64,000 nt of DNA from Desmodus rotundus (GCF_022682495.2 NC_071388.1:180790528-180854527), one strand, 5' to 3'. Positions 53,591 to 64,000 are shown, numbered from the stretch's first letter. Notes: generated by a model not told the origin, from the sequence alone. Numbers and translations are program-made.

Positions 53591-54859
53591 CCCTGTTTCT
53601 CCCATTTTAAATAATGGAATAAACTACATCCATTCTGCAGACATCGTGACTGGTATGATGAACTAAAGAAAAATATTTACAAAAAATATTTGAAATAAAC
53701 AGAATACTAAGCAAATATAAGGATTTTTTTAGGAAGCTCTGACCTTAAGAATTTATAGCGAAAACCATCAATTTACTTACAGATGAGCACTAGAAATTTC
53801 TTCCAAGCACAACCCTTTCGTGAATTTCCCTCCTTTGGTCAAGTCGTCACCTGTGGGCTCAGACAAGTTTGGCCTGAGTGTGGCCGCCTAGGCCCCAGAA
53901 AAAGTGGTGCTGTTTCAAGGTAAATACTAAGGTTGATCTCCTTGGGTCGTTGACCCAGTTGCTCCTGACTACTCTCTAGCAAGTCCCCCCTCTCTGTGTC
54001 AGATTATCCAGGGGTCTTCCAGGTGGCCTCTGAGGTCCACATGCACTTTGCTCACTAAGACCAGACTGATGACCAGACTTATTGTTCGTTCATATTTTTT
54101 AATCTAGTTCTCCAACAAGGTTTTATAGAAATTCCACCCTGGGGTCCAAAGATGATAAAGACACCATCCCTATCTAAACATACAAGACAGACTCTTAAAT
54201 AAATTTCCAAGGGAGAGGACCTGAGCCGTTCTCACGACCCTAATATCTAGGAAGTGGAAATACCTTTATAGTCTCCTGGTTTTTCTCCTGAAGCGTATTT
54301 TTGCTCCGAGTCACATATAACCTATGAATATTTTCATATCACAAGCCAACTGCCTTTTCAACTTTACCAGCCTTGGACCTGAAAAATCATCCTTTTTGAC
54401 CTAAAATCCAGTTTCATAATTTAAATATATTGACATTTGTCTCCCCTGTAGTTGACAAGAAGTATGTTTAAGACACTTGAATGCCAAGAGTAGCTACAAA
54501 ATGTGTCTTTGTTTTCCCACCCAACTGGGCTCTTTGGTGCTCCACACCTTGCCTGATCATTTTTTATGGCAACCTTTGTCCCCACCCACACACCCACAAC
54601 CACTGGCCTCCATTCCCAGGTCCCTCTCCCCACCCCATCTGCCCCTGACAACTGAGAAGCTTTATAGATTTGTCAAATGCTACTAGCCTAGTCCCTGTGG
54701 CCTATCTTAGTCCACACTCTTCCATTTTAATCCAACTCTAAGGTAGATGAATTGTTTTATTTTTATTATATTTGAAGTAATTATTTGATTTTCTAACAAA
54801 CTTGATATTTTCTACTATGTTAAAATGTTCAGTATTATATATATTTTTTGAGCTCAGTG
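53591..54859. other. Unassigned non-coding sequence
   Basis: No gene or readable repeat in 1.2 kb. 54735-54860 is AT-rich. Overlapping frames near 54421-54686 are chance frames with Pro-rich or Gly-rich translations. Confidence 0.4.
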
Positions 54860-55125
54860 AACAATCTTTTTATTTCATTTTTTGGTATTAATACTTATTA
54901 CAGAAAAATATACAATTATAAGTATATAGCTCAATGAATTTTCACAAAGTGAACACATCTGGTATAGCCAGCACCCAGATTAAAAAAGAGAACATTATCA
55001 GCACCCCAGAAGTCCCCTTTGTATCTATCCCCTTCCGGTCACTCCTTCTCCCTGAAGGTAACCACTACCTTGACTTGTCTGTTTATTAATTGTGTGTAAA
55101 TAGAATCAATTAGTATTGTAGTAGC
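54860..55125 (-). mobile_element. Old L1M 3' portion, part 1, antisense
   Basis: ATTTTCACAAAGTGAACACA near 54937, CAGCACCCAGATTAAAAAAG near 54969, AACATTATCAGCACCCCAGA near 54991, AGTCCCCTTTGTATCTATCC near 55011 and AAGGTAACCACTACCTTGAC near 55055 match the antisense end of an old LINE-1 ('aagtgaacacacc... cccagatcaag... accagcaccccagaagcccc... ggtaaccactatcctgac'). Confidence 0.75.
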
Positions 55126-55555
55126 CATGGGTGTGTGCTGCTCAGATCTTCCTTTAGGAGAAAACCTACAGCAAGGAGTGCAGTGCGCTGACAGCCTCTA
55201 TTTTTGCAGCATCAGGATCTGTGGCAGAATTTACCCCAAGTCCCTAGGGCACTCAGCCAATGCCTGATCATGGATGGCCAGGGTGTGGGAAGCAAGCTGT
55301 GTCCACTCAACACGAGAGTCTAACGGGCGCTCTGTGCTCCAGGGAGCATTGTCAGCCTGGCTGCTCTGTAGTCTGGCAGTCTCACCAATCCTCCTTCCTT
55401 CCCCCTCTCCTTCCACAGGTGTCACATCTGCACTGTAGTATGACAGCTCTCTCTGCCTGTTTCCACTCTCTCTCCCCTTTACTTTACATATTATCTCTCT
55501 TGGACTTCAATTCCATTTGGCATCTGCTTTGTAGAAGACCTGAACTAACACACAT
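55126..55555. other. About 430-bp insertion of unknown family
   Basis: This block separates the two LINE-1 parts. It starts around TAGCCATGGGTGTGTGCTGC and ends around CCTGAACTAACACACATC. Words such as GGGCACTCAGCCAATGCC (55248) suggest an old LTR-type repeat, but no family name or terminal signature can be confirmed. Frames of 64 and 101 codons within it show no domain. Confidence 0.45.
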
Positions 55556-55725
55556 CTTTTTTTAATTTGGCTTCTTTCACTTAACATTATATATGCAAGA
55601 TTCATCCATGAACAATAACTTTATTAAAAAGTATAATTATATACCAGTAAAGCCATTAAAATTCTATTGATATATATATTAAAATTGGATAACTCACTAC
55701 AGTCTCTTTCTCACCTTTGTGATTG
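55556..55725 (-). mobile_element. Old L1M 3' portion, part 2, antisense
   Basis: TTTGGCTTCTTTCACTTAAC near 55565, ATTATATATGCAAGATTCAT near 55585 and CCATGAACAATAACTTTATT are what should follow part 1 in an old LINE-1 ('tggcttctttcactcaacattatgtttgtgagattcatccatg'). Becomes unreadable after about 55640. Confidence 0.7.
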
Positions 55726-56254
55726 AATCTCCTCCCGCAACTGCCAGCCTCCTCCAGTCTCAGTCAAATTCTCCCTGAAGGGGTAACACAGCGAGAAGTG
55801 CAGCTCTGATGAGAACATGTCCCAGAACCAGCTCACAGACTCATATAACAAATGATAGACTCATAGAACAGCTCACTCACTCATATAACAAATACACCTT
55901 AATATAACGAATACGCACTGTGCCATGCACCAGGAGGGACACCCTTCACACGCCACACAAATTCCTAATTCAGTATCCGGACAGGTGAGGTCCCCATGAT
56001 GTGGTCCCAATCTGCCTTTTCAGGTGCATCTTCACGTACCCCTACTCACCTTTGAAGAGGTATGTTCCACCATTCCATGGGTTCCTTAGGGCTTCTCACT
56101 TGGACCAGTCTGAACCTCAAGGCTGATCTGGGCAGGGCTGGAATTCCCCCTCATTCGCATTCCCAAGGCTGAGCGAAGCTTTAACTTCAGCCCTCAGGCA
56201 GCACTGGTGATGCTGATAATATTGGAGAAAAACCTTTGGAAACAATGGGAAAAG
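55726..56254. other. Unassigned sequence with a degenerate tandem motif
   Basis: CTCATATAACAAATGATAGA, CTCATAGAACAGCTCACTCA, CTCATATAACAAATACACC and TAATATAACGAATACGC (55840-55915) are related phrases arranged in series, a degenerate local tandem duplication. No gene. Confidence 0.6.
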
Positions 56255-56365
56255 CAATGGGCTGAGGACAGAGAGGGCGGAGTTCAAGACCCTGTTCTTC
56301 CACTTACTGCCTTTGTGACTTGAACTCTTCACTTAATCTTTCTGAGCCTCCTCTGTACAATAAAA
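56255..56365 (+). repeat. MIR-like SINE fragment
   Basis: GGAGTTCAAGACCCTGTTCT near 56280, CCACTTACTGCCTTTGTGAC near 56300 and TTAATCTTTCTGAGCCTCCT near 56333 match the MIR core ('gagtttgaatcccagctctgccacttactagctgtgtgac... cttaacctctctgagcctcagt'). Confidence 0.8.
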
Positions 56366-58594
56366 AAGATTGATTTAAAGGACTCCATGGCCTGTTTGCA
56401 GACTCCAGCCTAAACAATTAGGCAGAGAAGCCCGGACAGCACTGGTGCATTTGGCTACAGAATGAGCCACAGCACGCACTTCAGTTAGGTTAGTTTGGTC
56501 ATTTACTTGGATATAATGTTTGCCCTGCCTTTCCCCAAATATTGGGTAACCCTGATCACCACTATTACCTATCCTGTGGGTATTTGGGGGACTTTCATTT
56601 CCGGTATTTGAGAACCCTAATTTCAGTGTGGAAGGGAATAAAATTGCCCCCCCTGTGTTACCGAACTTTGAAAAGCTGAACATTCTGTGAGGCATTTGTG
56701 TCCCTAACATGTTCACACACAAACACACAAAAAATTCAAACAATGTCATTAATATATAACAGCTGTTGGGATTTTTCAAACTTCAATTTTAAGTTTCTGG
56801 TTTATAAAATTAAATCTTTGTATGATTTTGTTTGAGTCTAAAATTTTTAATTGTAAGAAGCAAAATATTAATAAATCTAGGGCTATAGGATTAGTCATTT
56901 CAATAATATTCTTTTGGTTTAAAATTTCTGCCAGTGATCTAAAAATAGTTATAGAAGCTTTTTTGCTTTTATTTTAAATATGAATTCCTTTTGACTTGGT
57001 CATCTGTCATCTGAGGCTTCTAGCTTTCCTCTCAATTGAATTCTGTGTGTGAATTTGTAATGCTTGAAAAGAGTAGTTAGAAATGTAAGCATCAACTGCA
57101 TGCACGCAACTGTGCTCAAGTTAAAATGCTTACTATTAATGCATGTGGTTATCTAATATTTTAAGCACTTAATAGCACTTAAACATTTTTGTCTTTATAT
57201 AGCTTTAATTTTCCCTGGAGTTTTAATTCCATTTTCCAAGCATATTTACATACCGTTTTTAAAATTGCTAAAGAAACCTAGATAAATATGTGACTGGAAG
57301 TTTAATATCTCTTTATGTTTATTATACAATAGGGAAAGAAAGGAAACTAACGTTTATCATGGGGATGTGTGCTAATTTGTATGCTAGGTTCTTTCACATA
57401 TATTCTCTCTCACTTAATTATAGACAAAAAGCTTATAGTAAAACAAAGGAAAAGTATAAATGAACTTTGAGGATTTAGCAGAAATCTGATGACTTTACTG
57501 AATTCACGAAGATTTTTTTCAATGTCTACTTTAAGTTCAAGTTAATAATGACTATTTGAACTCCCTAAGAATACCATCTCTAGTGTGTAATTAAAATGAA
57601 AGCTTCTGGGCGCACCTTGATAACTAAAAATGTGTTCAGCAATTTGACCCCTCCATTTCCCCTACTCCACCGTATTAATGTAATATTAAAATTACATTTT
57701 ACTTAGTCCCACTTTGTTCAGCTTATTTTCTAAGAAATCTGAGAATGGATTTGCATTAGGTGTGATGGGCTCTTCACTGAGTTTTGCAAAAGTGGATTTC
57801 ATTTGTGTCTAAGAGACTCCATTGACATCCATTAAAGCAAGACATTTTCGTTACCTCTAATTCAAGTTTTGAATTGTTAATGAGCAAAAATAGCAATTAA
57901 AAAATAACACTTAAAGAGACCCATTTGAACTCTATAAAGTATACTGAAATTGTCCTAGCATGTGTTTGTAAAATAGAAATTATTGGAGAGGTAAAATCTT
58001 TTTTATCCCGATTAGTAATAGTCACTGAGATAAGAGATTTCAAAAATTCATCCTTTAAGGAAAAGACAAACAAACTAACAAAGTCCTGCCCCTTCCAGGC
58101 ACAATTTGTAGAAGATATAGCATAAGAAGGCATTCTTTAATTTATATAGTTAGAAAAACAGGTAAAAGATGACTAAATATTTTCAAATATTAAAATCTTC
58201 TATAGCAATGTCAGTGGCATTTTTATTGATTGATTGAAAGTTAGCATTTTGGGGAACTGCCACATACTATTGCATTTCATTAAAGAAGAAATTTAATACA
58301 TGGGACTCAAGTGACTGAAGTCATGTTGTTAACAACAGTTAGGGGCATTTACAAGCAAAGACCCAGTAAGTTCTCTAACATGCTCATCATTCCCTTTTCA
58401 CCAGTGATGTTGATGTTAGAGGCAGGCAAGGTAAGAATGGCCAGTATCTGATTTTTAACTCCCTATTGGCCCCATTTTCCCAGAGGGTTAGTTGGGAGCA
58501 TTAGGTGTCTATGATTATTTGCCTTTGTGATATCTCACTTACATTCGATTCCTATTAGCTTGACCAAACTCAAGCGATTATGTAGATTATAGGC
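56366..58594. other. Long AT-rich unassigned stretch
   Basis: About 2.2 kb with only one readable repeat scrap: GTTTATCATGGGGATGTGTG near 57352 followed by GCTAGGTTCTTTCACATATA, an antisense MIR3-like piece at about 57340-57430. No gene. This repeat-poor, AT-rich block is a candidate for conserved non-coding sequence, unproven. Confidence 0.4.
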
Positions 58595-58760
58595 CAGTGC
58601 TTCTTAACTTTAACTTGCATAAGAATCACTTAGAAAGCTTGTTGAAACACAGATTCTGATTCAGTAGGTGTGGCTGGGGCCTGAGACTCTGCATTTTAAC
58701 AAGTTCTCAGGTGATACTCCTGCTGCTAGTCCGTGGTCCACACTTTGAGTGATACTGTTA
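58595..58760 (+). mobile_element. MER5A-like hAT-Charlie MITE
   Basis: CAGTGCTTCTTAACTTTAAC opens at 58595, then TGCATAAGAATCACTTAGAA, AACACAGATTCTGATTCAGT near 58648, AGGTGTGGCTGGGGCCTGAG near 58666, ATTTTAACAAGTTCTCAGGT near 58694 and GTCCACACTTTGAGTGATAC near 58736. The order and length (about 166 bases) fit MER5A, whose ends are CAGTGGTTCTCAA and its complement. No transposase. Confidence 0.9.
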
Positions 58761-59111
58761 GAAACTACTGGTTTTATTTAATGTGACGCCTAATAAAGGA
58801 ATAGGTGGCTAGAGCCAACAGGTCAGCACTAATGACTTCAATGCTGGCAGGGCCACTGGGCAGGGGGAAGGTGCTGCTTACATCCTACCACCCGCACACT
58901 GTTCCCCATAGCATTCAGGGCTAAATGCACGTGTTCCAAGAGAAGTGGGAGGAGAAGAGGCAAAGAAAGGACAGGCACAGTGTTGTTTTGACCATTGAGT
59001 TTTTGGAATTTCCCAGATCCAGAAATATTATCATAGCCAGTCTAGTCAAGCTCATTTAGGGTCAGAAAGTTTTGCTAAGGAGAAAATCTGTGATCAGCTA
59101 TGGAAGCCAGG
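58761..59111. other. Unassigned non-coding sequence
   Basis: No gene or repeat family recognised. Confidence 0.4.
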
Positions 59112-59489
59112 TGTTACAGACTGACTGATTGTGACCCCCCCTCCACCCCCAACCCCAAATTCCTATGTTGAAACCTAACTCCCAATGCTATTGTATTTGG
59201 AGGTAGGGCCTTTAGGAGGTACTAAAGTCATGAGGTTGGGCCCTGACCATGGAATTAGTGTCCTTATAAGAAGAGGCCAGAGAGCCTCTTAATCCCTTTT
59301 GCCCTGTGAGAACACAGCAAAAAGATGGTCATCTATGAACCAGAAAGCAGGCTCTCACCAGATACAAAATCTTCCTGCACTTTGATCTCGGACTTCCAGC
59401 TTCCAGAACTGTGCGAAATAAATTCCCGTTGTCTTTGAGCCACCCAGTCTATGGTGTTCTGTTACAGCAGCCTGAACAGACTAAGACGG
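59112..59489 (+). repeat. MLT1-like ERVL-MaLR LTR
   Basis: TGTTACAGACTGACTGATTG opens at 59112. It is followed by ACCCCCCCTCC, TCCTATGTTGAAACCTAACT near 59162, GGAGGTAGGGCCTTTAGGAG near 59199, TTAGTGTCCTTATAAGAAGA near 59256, GATCTCGGACTTCCAGCTTC near 59384, CAGAACTGTGCGAAATAAAT near 59404 and AGCCACCCAGTCTATGG near 59438, ending ACTAAGACGG. All MLT1 landmarks are in order and the LTR is nearly full length. GAAATAAA near 59415 is the former polyadenylation signal. Solo LTR, no coding region. Confidence 0.9.
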
Positions 59490-60585
59490 CAAGGATCTGG
59501 AGAGACTTGAAGTTCACGTAGTACCATTTGGGATCCCCAGAACAAGGGCATCACAAAATTGGGGAGCTCATCCAACCCACTTCTTCCCAGAACACTCAGT
59601 GATGCAGGGCAGCACAGCGACTGGAAGCATCGTCAGGAAACAGTATGAGGGCACCATCACCGAGGACACGGGCAGCAGAGGCAATGAGAAACCGCCGTCT
59701 CTGAGTGGCTGGCAAATAACTGCTTTTTTTCACAAACCTCAGAATGGCGAGGTCCTAACTGAGCAACCATGAGATATCACCTGGGGCATCCCAGCAGGGG
59801 GCAGGGGAAAGAAAACTCAGGGAGATTTCCACAGGCAATGGGGTTGGAATCTGGGAGCATTACACGTGGGAATACAAAACTTGTTAAATATTATTAATAA
59901 ATGTAATCTCTTTCATGCTCACAGGCTGGTGAGGTCTGAGGACATTCAAAGGAAAGAAAGTCTTAAATGATAACAATCTTAAAAATACAGATCACAGGCA
60001 TTCCAAGTGTTGTGATGAGAATAACTTTGCTAGTTTGCTATTAGCCACACACCATAAGTATTTCACCTTTCTGATTGATGTCGGCTGCTGGCAAACTGTC
60101 CCTTCAACTACCACTTCTGTTACCAGGTTTTGCCATATGATGGAAACCCACAACTCTGAATGGGAGGGCCTCAGATGAGCTGGTTTGGCTGAGCTCAGAC
60201 TCACTGAGTAGTAGAGACCGTCCTCTCCTCCTCCCAGCCCTCCGTCCTTGACACTCCGAGTCTTCCTCTTTGACAGTCGTGGGAAGACTCTGTCCTCATT
60301 CCACATCACTACTCCTTCTCAAGGGAGGATAAGGGATGTATCTAACTGGTGAACTTGAGAAAAAGAACTGAATTGTTCCTAGCTTAGTTTTTCTGCTTTT
60401 GATATGGCCAGTCCTCAGGAAAAAGAAAAATTCTCCTCTGCTAAGAAGGGGTTTTCCCTGCATGGGGAATATGTTGTATGGTAGTGTCTGGGTGGGTAAC
60501 CCAGTTCAAAACCATTTAACTTCTGCTTCAAATCACATTCTCCCATCAGGGGCCCAACAAGAAACAGACAGCACACTCAAATCAG
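59490..60585. other. Unassigned non-coding sequence
   Basis: No gene or readable repeat. A 105-codon minus-strand frame (59992-60309) has no known domain. Confidence 0.4.
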
Positions 60586-61205
60586 GATAACTTGAGGAAG
60601 ATATATTTACAAAGGAATAATTTACAAAGACGCAAGCCGAGTGTAGGAAAAGCACAAGGGATTGCGCTGGGACAGAGCTCCCCAACGCAGACAGCCATCG
60701 TTCAATCTGTGCGGGCCTTCAATGCAACAAAAAGACAAAGGAAGGTTGAATTTGCTCTCTGCCTGGCTCTGTGGGTTAAACAATGAGCCTCATTGGCTTT
60801 TAACTTGAAGCACTCGCAACTCATTGCCTGACAGATTTCTTGAGCCAATAGAATCTGCCTGACCTGTACAAAGAGCAGCTGGAAGTGCCAGACAAGTAGT
60901 TGGTTCTGAGGGCATCCTTCAACCAGTAACTGATAGGAGCTGGAGGATAACTACCTCAGCCCTTTGTTCCCTAGGGAAACAATTTCAAGTTATGTTCTAC
61001 CCTAGCTCCCAGAGTTAACCAGTACGATCAAGCCCCAGGGTCCAGTGGCAATATGCTTGATACCACACCCTCGTTGGGCTTCCTGACCTTTCCTGTCTCA
61101 TTTCCCTATGGCCCTACCTTTGTTTCTAGGGTTATCTCCTAAATAAACTATTTTACTCAAGTCTTTGATTAAGGTCTGTTTCAGGTACACCCAAACTACA
61201 ACAGT
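60586..61205. repeat. Unclassified LTR-like repeat
   Basis: GAGGAAGATATATTTACAAA near 60594, TTTACAAAGACGCAAGC near 60620 and later TCTCCTAAATAAACTATTTT near 61135 with CAGGTACACCCAAACTACAA near 61183. An AATAAA-bearing end and thymidine-rich neighbours are LTR-like, and a related opening (ATTTATTTAGAAAGGGAC) occurs at 63654. I could not name a family. Confidence 0.35.
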
Positions 61206-61619
61206 AGTGCACACAGAAGCAAGGAAATGAGAAAATTATCCCAGAAAGTATTTAAATAGAGCTCCAAATAACTACAAATCTCTACCAGACCTCTCAAGTC
61301 TAGATAATGTTAAAAGAACTGAACTGAGATTTAAACCTCCATCTAAGAAACAAAGTTCAAGATTTGAATGTAGCCAAGTCAGTTGTCTGATAAACCAAAA
61401 TCAATGAGAAAAAAACAAATAAGTCAAAAATCTTCAGTAGAATTTAATACAATCCAGTCTCCACAACATAATAATGACAATGTCTAGGACACAGCCTCAA
61501 ATACCCAACATGTAAAAACTAGAAAATTGTGACCCAGTCTTAAGAGAAACAACAATCAATATAGACCAAACCCAAAATGATTCAGATATTGGAATTATTT
61601 ATTTAAAATAAGAGTTTTA
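61206..61619 (+). mobile_element. HAL1-like LINE-1 relative, part 1
   Basis: A-rich sequence with AGAAAATTATCCCAGAAAGT near 61232, CCTCAAATACCCAACATGTA near 61495, AACAATCAATATAGACCAAA near 61551 and CAAAATGATTCAGATATTGG near 61573, resembling the ORF1-only HAL1/old LINE-1 ORF1 region. Split by a VES SINE. Confidence 0.6.
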
Positions 61620-61800
61620 GCCCTGGCTGGTGTGGCTGAATGGATTGAGTGCCAGCCTATGAACCAAAGGGTCAAGGGTTCAATTCCCAGTCAGGGCACA
61701 TGCCTGGGTTGAGGGCCAGATTCCTGTAGGGGGCGATCAAGAGACAACCACACATTGATGTTTTCTCCCTCACTTTCCTTCTCTATATAAATACACAAAC
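61620..61800 (+). mobile_element. VES SINE
   Basis: GCCCTGGCTGGTGTGGCTGA opens at 61620, the A box lies at about 61633-61645, GGTTCAATTCC (B box) at about 61678-61688, then CAGGGCACATGCCTGGGTTG, CCTGTAGGGGGCGATCAAGA, CACACATTGATGTTTTCTCC. The tail is short (ATATAAATACACAAAC). Duplications AAATAAGAGTTTTA (61606-61619) and AAATATGAGTTTTA (61801-61814) match at 13 of 14. Confidence 0.95.
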
Positions 61801-61915
61801 AAATATGAGTTTTAAATAGCTATTAAATATGGTCAGCGAGGCAGAAGAAATGTGCTCAGAATTAAAAAATAGGAAATCTCAATAGAAAAATAGAAACTAT
61901 AAAAAATCAAATGGA
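61801..61915 (+). mobile_element. HAL1-like element, part 2
   Basis: GCTATTAAATATGGTCAGCG near 61819, AGGCAGAAGAAATGTGCTCA and AATAGAAACTATAAAAAATC (61891) continue the ORF1-like sequence between the two SINEs, matching 'atagaaattataaaaaagaaccaaatag'. Confidence 0.65.
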
Positions 61916-62120
61916 GCCCTGGCTAGCTTGGCTCAGTGGATTGAGTGCCAGCCTGTGAACCAAAAGGTCACCAGTTCAATTCCTTCCCTGTCAGGGCACA
62001 TGCTTGGGGTCCCTGCCAGGACCCCAGTTCAGGGCATGAGAGAGTCAACCAATCCATGTTTCTTTCCCTCTTTCTCCCTCCTTACCCCTTTCTCTAAAAA
62101 TAAATAAATAAAATATTTTT
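61916..62120 (+). mobile_element. VES SINE
   Basis: GCCCTGGCTAGCTTGGCTCA opens at 61916; the A box is at about 61929-61940, AGTTCAATTCC (B box variant) at about 61972-61982, then GTCAGGGCACATGCTTGGGG. The segment TCCCTGCCAGGACCCCAG differs from the VES consensus. A polypyrimidine block and a AAATAAATAAATAAA tail close it. TSDs AAAAAATCAAATGGA (61901-61915) and AAAAAATCAAATAGA (62121-62135) match at 14 of 15. Confidence 0.95.
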
Positions 62121-63330
62121 AAAAAATCAAATAGAAATTCTAGAACTTAAAAATAAAGTGCCTAAAAATTGGCTGCAGCAGAACAGAGATGACAGAAGAA
62201 AAAGTCAGTGAAGTTAAAGATAGATCAACAGAATTATCCAGTCAAAGAAGGAAAGAAGGAAGGAAGGAAGGAAGGAAGGAAGGAAGGAAGGAAGGAAGGA
62301 AGGGAGGGAGGAAGGAAAGGAGGGAGGGAGGGAGGGAGGGAGGGAGGAAGGAAAGGAGGGAAAGAAAGAAAAGAGGGGAAAAAAGAAAATTGGAGGACAG
62401 AAATTCAGGGACATGAAAGGCAATACCAAGACATGGAACAGAAAAGAGTATTTCAAGAAATCATGGTCAAATTTTTTCCAAGTTTGGTAGAAGTCACATA
62501 TACAGACTGAAGAAGCCCAGTAAAATCTAAGTGGGATAAATATGAAGAAAACCATACCTAGCACATGATAATCAAACTGCCAAAAAATTAATAAAGAAAA
62601 TAGAATAAAGAAAAAATATTGAAAACAGCCTGAGAAAAATACCACATTCCCTCTAGGTATTGCTAGCTTCATATCTGAAACCAAGGAGGTCAGAACACAG
62701 CGGAGTAACATATTTAAGTTGCTGAAGGAAAAATGATATCCAGTGAAAATATCCTTCAAGAATGAAACTGAAATAAAGACATTTTAAGATTAAAAAGGAA
62801 AGAAACTAGTAGGATTTATCATCAGAAGTCATGTACTACAAGAAGTTAGATTTAGGCTAGAAAAAATGATACTAGATGGATACTTGAATCCTCAGGAAAA
62901 AATAAAGAACATTGGAAATAGCAAAGAACTGGATAATTATAAAAGCCTCTTTTTCCTTCAGCTTTTAAGCATGCATACAATTTAGAGCAAAAAATATGCC
63001 ATTGATTTTGGAATTGTAACATATGGAGACGCAATAAATACGGCAACTATAGCATAAAAGACAAAGGGGGTAAATAAACCTCTACAGTTGCAAGATTTCT
63101 GCATTCAACTAAAGTGGTAAAGAATAACTCAAAGAGAGCCATAAAAAGTTAAAGATAGACATTACAGTTCCTAGAGAAATTAGTTAAAACGTAGAAAGCA
63201 ACCGAAAGATAGATTAAAATGTAATTCTAAAATGTATTTGACCCAAAAGAAAGCATAAAAGGAGACAGAGTAACAAAACCCACAGCAGGGACAAACAGAA
63301 AATGAAACATAAATCCAGTGATGTCAACTG
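62121..63330 (+). mobile_element. HAL1-like element, part 3
   Basis: CAAATAGAAATTCTAGAACT near 62128, GATGACAGAAGAAAAAGTCA near 62189, CAGTGAAGTTAAAGATAGAT near 62207, AAGAAATCATGGTCAAATTT near 62455, GATAATCAAACTGCCAAAAA near 62568, GAAACCAAGGAGGTCAGAAC near 62677 and CCTTCAAGAATGAAACTGAA near 62752 follow HAL1 ORF1 and 3' sequence in order ('caaatagaaattctggagctgaaa... aaaactgccaaaagccaaag... gaaaccatggaggccagaag'). Interrupted by the GGAA tract at 62245-62375. Frames broken, no protein. Confidence 0.75.
62245..62375 (+). repeat. (GGAA/GGGA)n microsatellite
   Basis: Runs of GAAGGAAGGAAGG (62245-62300) pass into GGGAGGGAGG (62301-62350) and back to GGAAAGGAGG to about 62375. Translated frames are Lys/Gly/Arg-rich low complexity. 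(GGAA)n arrays can be bound by ETS-family factors in some settings, but no gene is near. Confidence 0.95.
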
Positions 63331-63368
63331 ATGGCACTGGAGGAACTGGATTATCCACACAAGAAAAA
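63331..63368. other. Boundary between HAL1-like and LINE-1 text
   Basis: Short stretch with unclear assignment. Confidence 0.3.
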
Positions 63369-63640
63369 AAGAAAACCATTAACCCCTAGCTCACACTGCA
63401 CACGACTATTAACTTGCCATGGGTCAAAGACCTAAATATAAAAGCTAGAAGCTTAATGCTTTTGAAAGAGAACCTAGGAAATAGTTTCCTGACTTGGGAT
63501 AGGCAACATTTCTTGCAATACAAGAGCAATGACTAATTTGAAATAATAATAATAAATTAGAATTCACCAAAAGCAAAAACAAAAACTTCTGCTCATCAAA
63601 AGTTATTATTTAGAAAAAAGGATAGACAAGACACACACTA
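63369..63640 (+). mobile_element. LINE-1 ORF2 fragment
   Basis: GACCTAAATATAAAAGCTAG near 63429, TGAAAGAGAACCTAGGAAAT near 63462, CTGACTTGGGATAGGCAACA near 63490, AGAATTCACCAAAAGCAAAA near 63560 and ACTTCTGCTCATCAAAAGTT near 63584 match a segment of ORF2 ('ctaaatgtaaaacctaaaactataaaacttctagaagaaaac... cttgggttaggcaaagatttc... aacttctgctcttcaaaag'). Frame is broken. Confidence 0.8.
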
Positions 63641-64000
63641 GGAGAAAACTGAGATTTATTTAGAAAGGGACTATTTATAAGGTTATAATCAGGACCTAGG
63701 GGCACCAAAAAGGATAGTGCCAGACCACAGCTGGCAGCAGCAGAGGGCAGGGCGACATTACTCTAATCCAGCAGGAGAGAATCATGTAGAAAAGGTCACC
63801 TTGGGAGGACCTGTGACCCTCAGAATGCCGAGCAGTGACCTTTGGTCAAGGGACACAGCCAGCCTGAGGCAATCCAATAGGAAGAGAGCCAGGGAAATAA
63901 ATAGCCTAACGTTATTTTTCATTTCTTTCATCTCTCACTAGGGTCCCTTCTGGACTAAATCCAACCAGAACTCAAGGGCAAGGAAGCTGGTTGACATAGT
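63641..64000. repeat. Unclassified repeat-like sequence, cut by the window end
   Basis: GAGATTTATTTAGAAAGGGA near 63651, ACAGCTGGCAGCAGCAGAGG near 63726, GTCAAGGGACACAGCCAG and, near the end, TGGACTAAATCCAACCAGAA (63951) with CAAGGGCAAGGAAGC resemble an old mammalian LTR ('ccaaccagaagccagagggcaaggg'). Incomplete, so not assigned. Confidence 0.35.

Noticed and set aside
62214..62759. 181-codon minus-strand frame
   Set aside because: It reads through the antisense of a GGAA microsatellite and HAL1-like sequence. The long run of Ser, Phe and Pro comes from the repeat.

Overview
This window is non-coding DNA from a mammalian nuclear genome, almost certainly a bat (Chiroptera, probably Yangochiroptera). 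Four copies of the bat-restricted tRNA-derived VES SINE are readable at 29546, 34498, 61620 and 61916. Three have both internal pol III promoter boxes on sight, all four have A/T-rich tails, and all four have recognisable target-site duplications. LINE-1 3' ends of laurasiatherian type support the same assignment. The family names given here come from memory of consensus sequences; nothing was aligned by computer.

I found no protein-coding gene, exon, RNA gene, CRISPR array or prokaryotic or viral operon. The longest open frame is about 200 codons, and apart from decayed LINE-1 ORF2 remnants none resembles a protein I know. The window is therefore intergenic or deep intronic, and its information is repeat history plus some unassigned sequence that could hold regulatory elements.

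Layout. 1-5.4 kb: mostly unassigned, with old L2 and MIR pieces and a palindromic AT/GT microsatellite near 3.0 kb. 5.4-7.5 kb: old LTR fragments, a LINE-1 3' end and a decayed L1M/L1ME-like piece. 7.5-19 kb: many L2 pieces, a hAT MITE (9002-9203), a MaLR-like LTR (about 12.0-12.5 kb) and a second hAT fossil (about 12.7-12.9 kb). 19-29 kb: sparse, with LINE-1 3'UTR pieces near 20.1, 21.6 and 27.6 kb, an antisense L1M piece at about 23.6-24.3 kb, and a minisatellite at 28.0 kb. 29.5-39.4 kb: the busiest part, with a VES SINE, an L2, a local duplication (31.1 and 32.5 kb), MER1-like and mariner-like MITEs, a three-layer nested insertion at 34.3-34.9 kb, and LINE-1s at 36.2 and 37.7-39.3 kb, the second containing another LINE-1 3' end. 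39.4-53 kb: largely unassigned. 53-64 kb: an MLT2-like LTR, an L1M with an unknown insert, MER5A, an MLT1-like LTR, a HAL1-like element with two VES SINEs and a GGAA microsatellite, and an unclassified repeat cut by the window end.

No undescribed biological system can be supported. The observations most worth checking are the adjacent perfect palindromes at 3.0 kb, the duplicated block at 31.1/32.5 kb with a perfect 37-bp tandem duplication, the hairpin-bearing MITE at 37.3 kb and the nested insertions.
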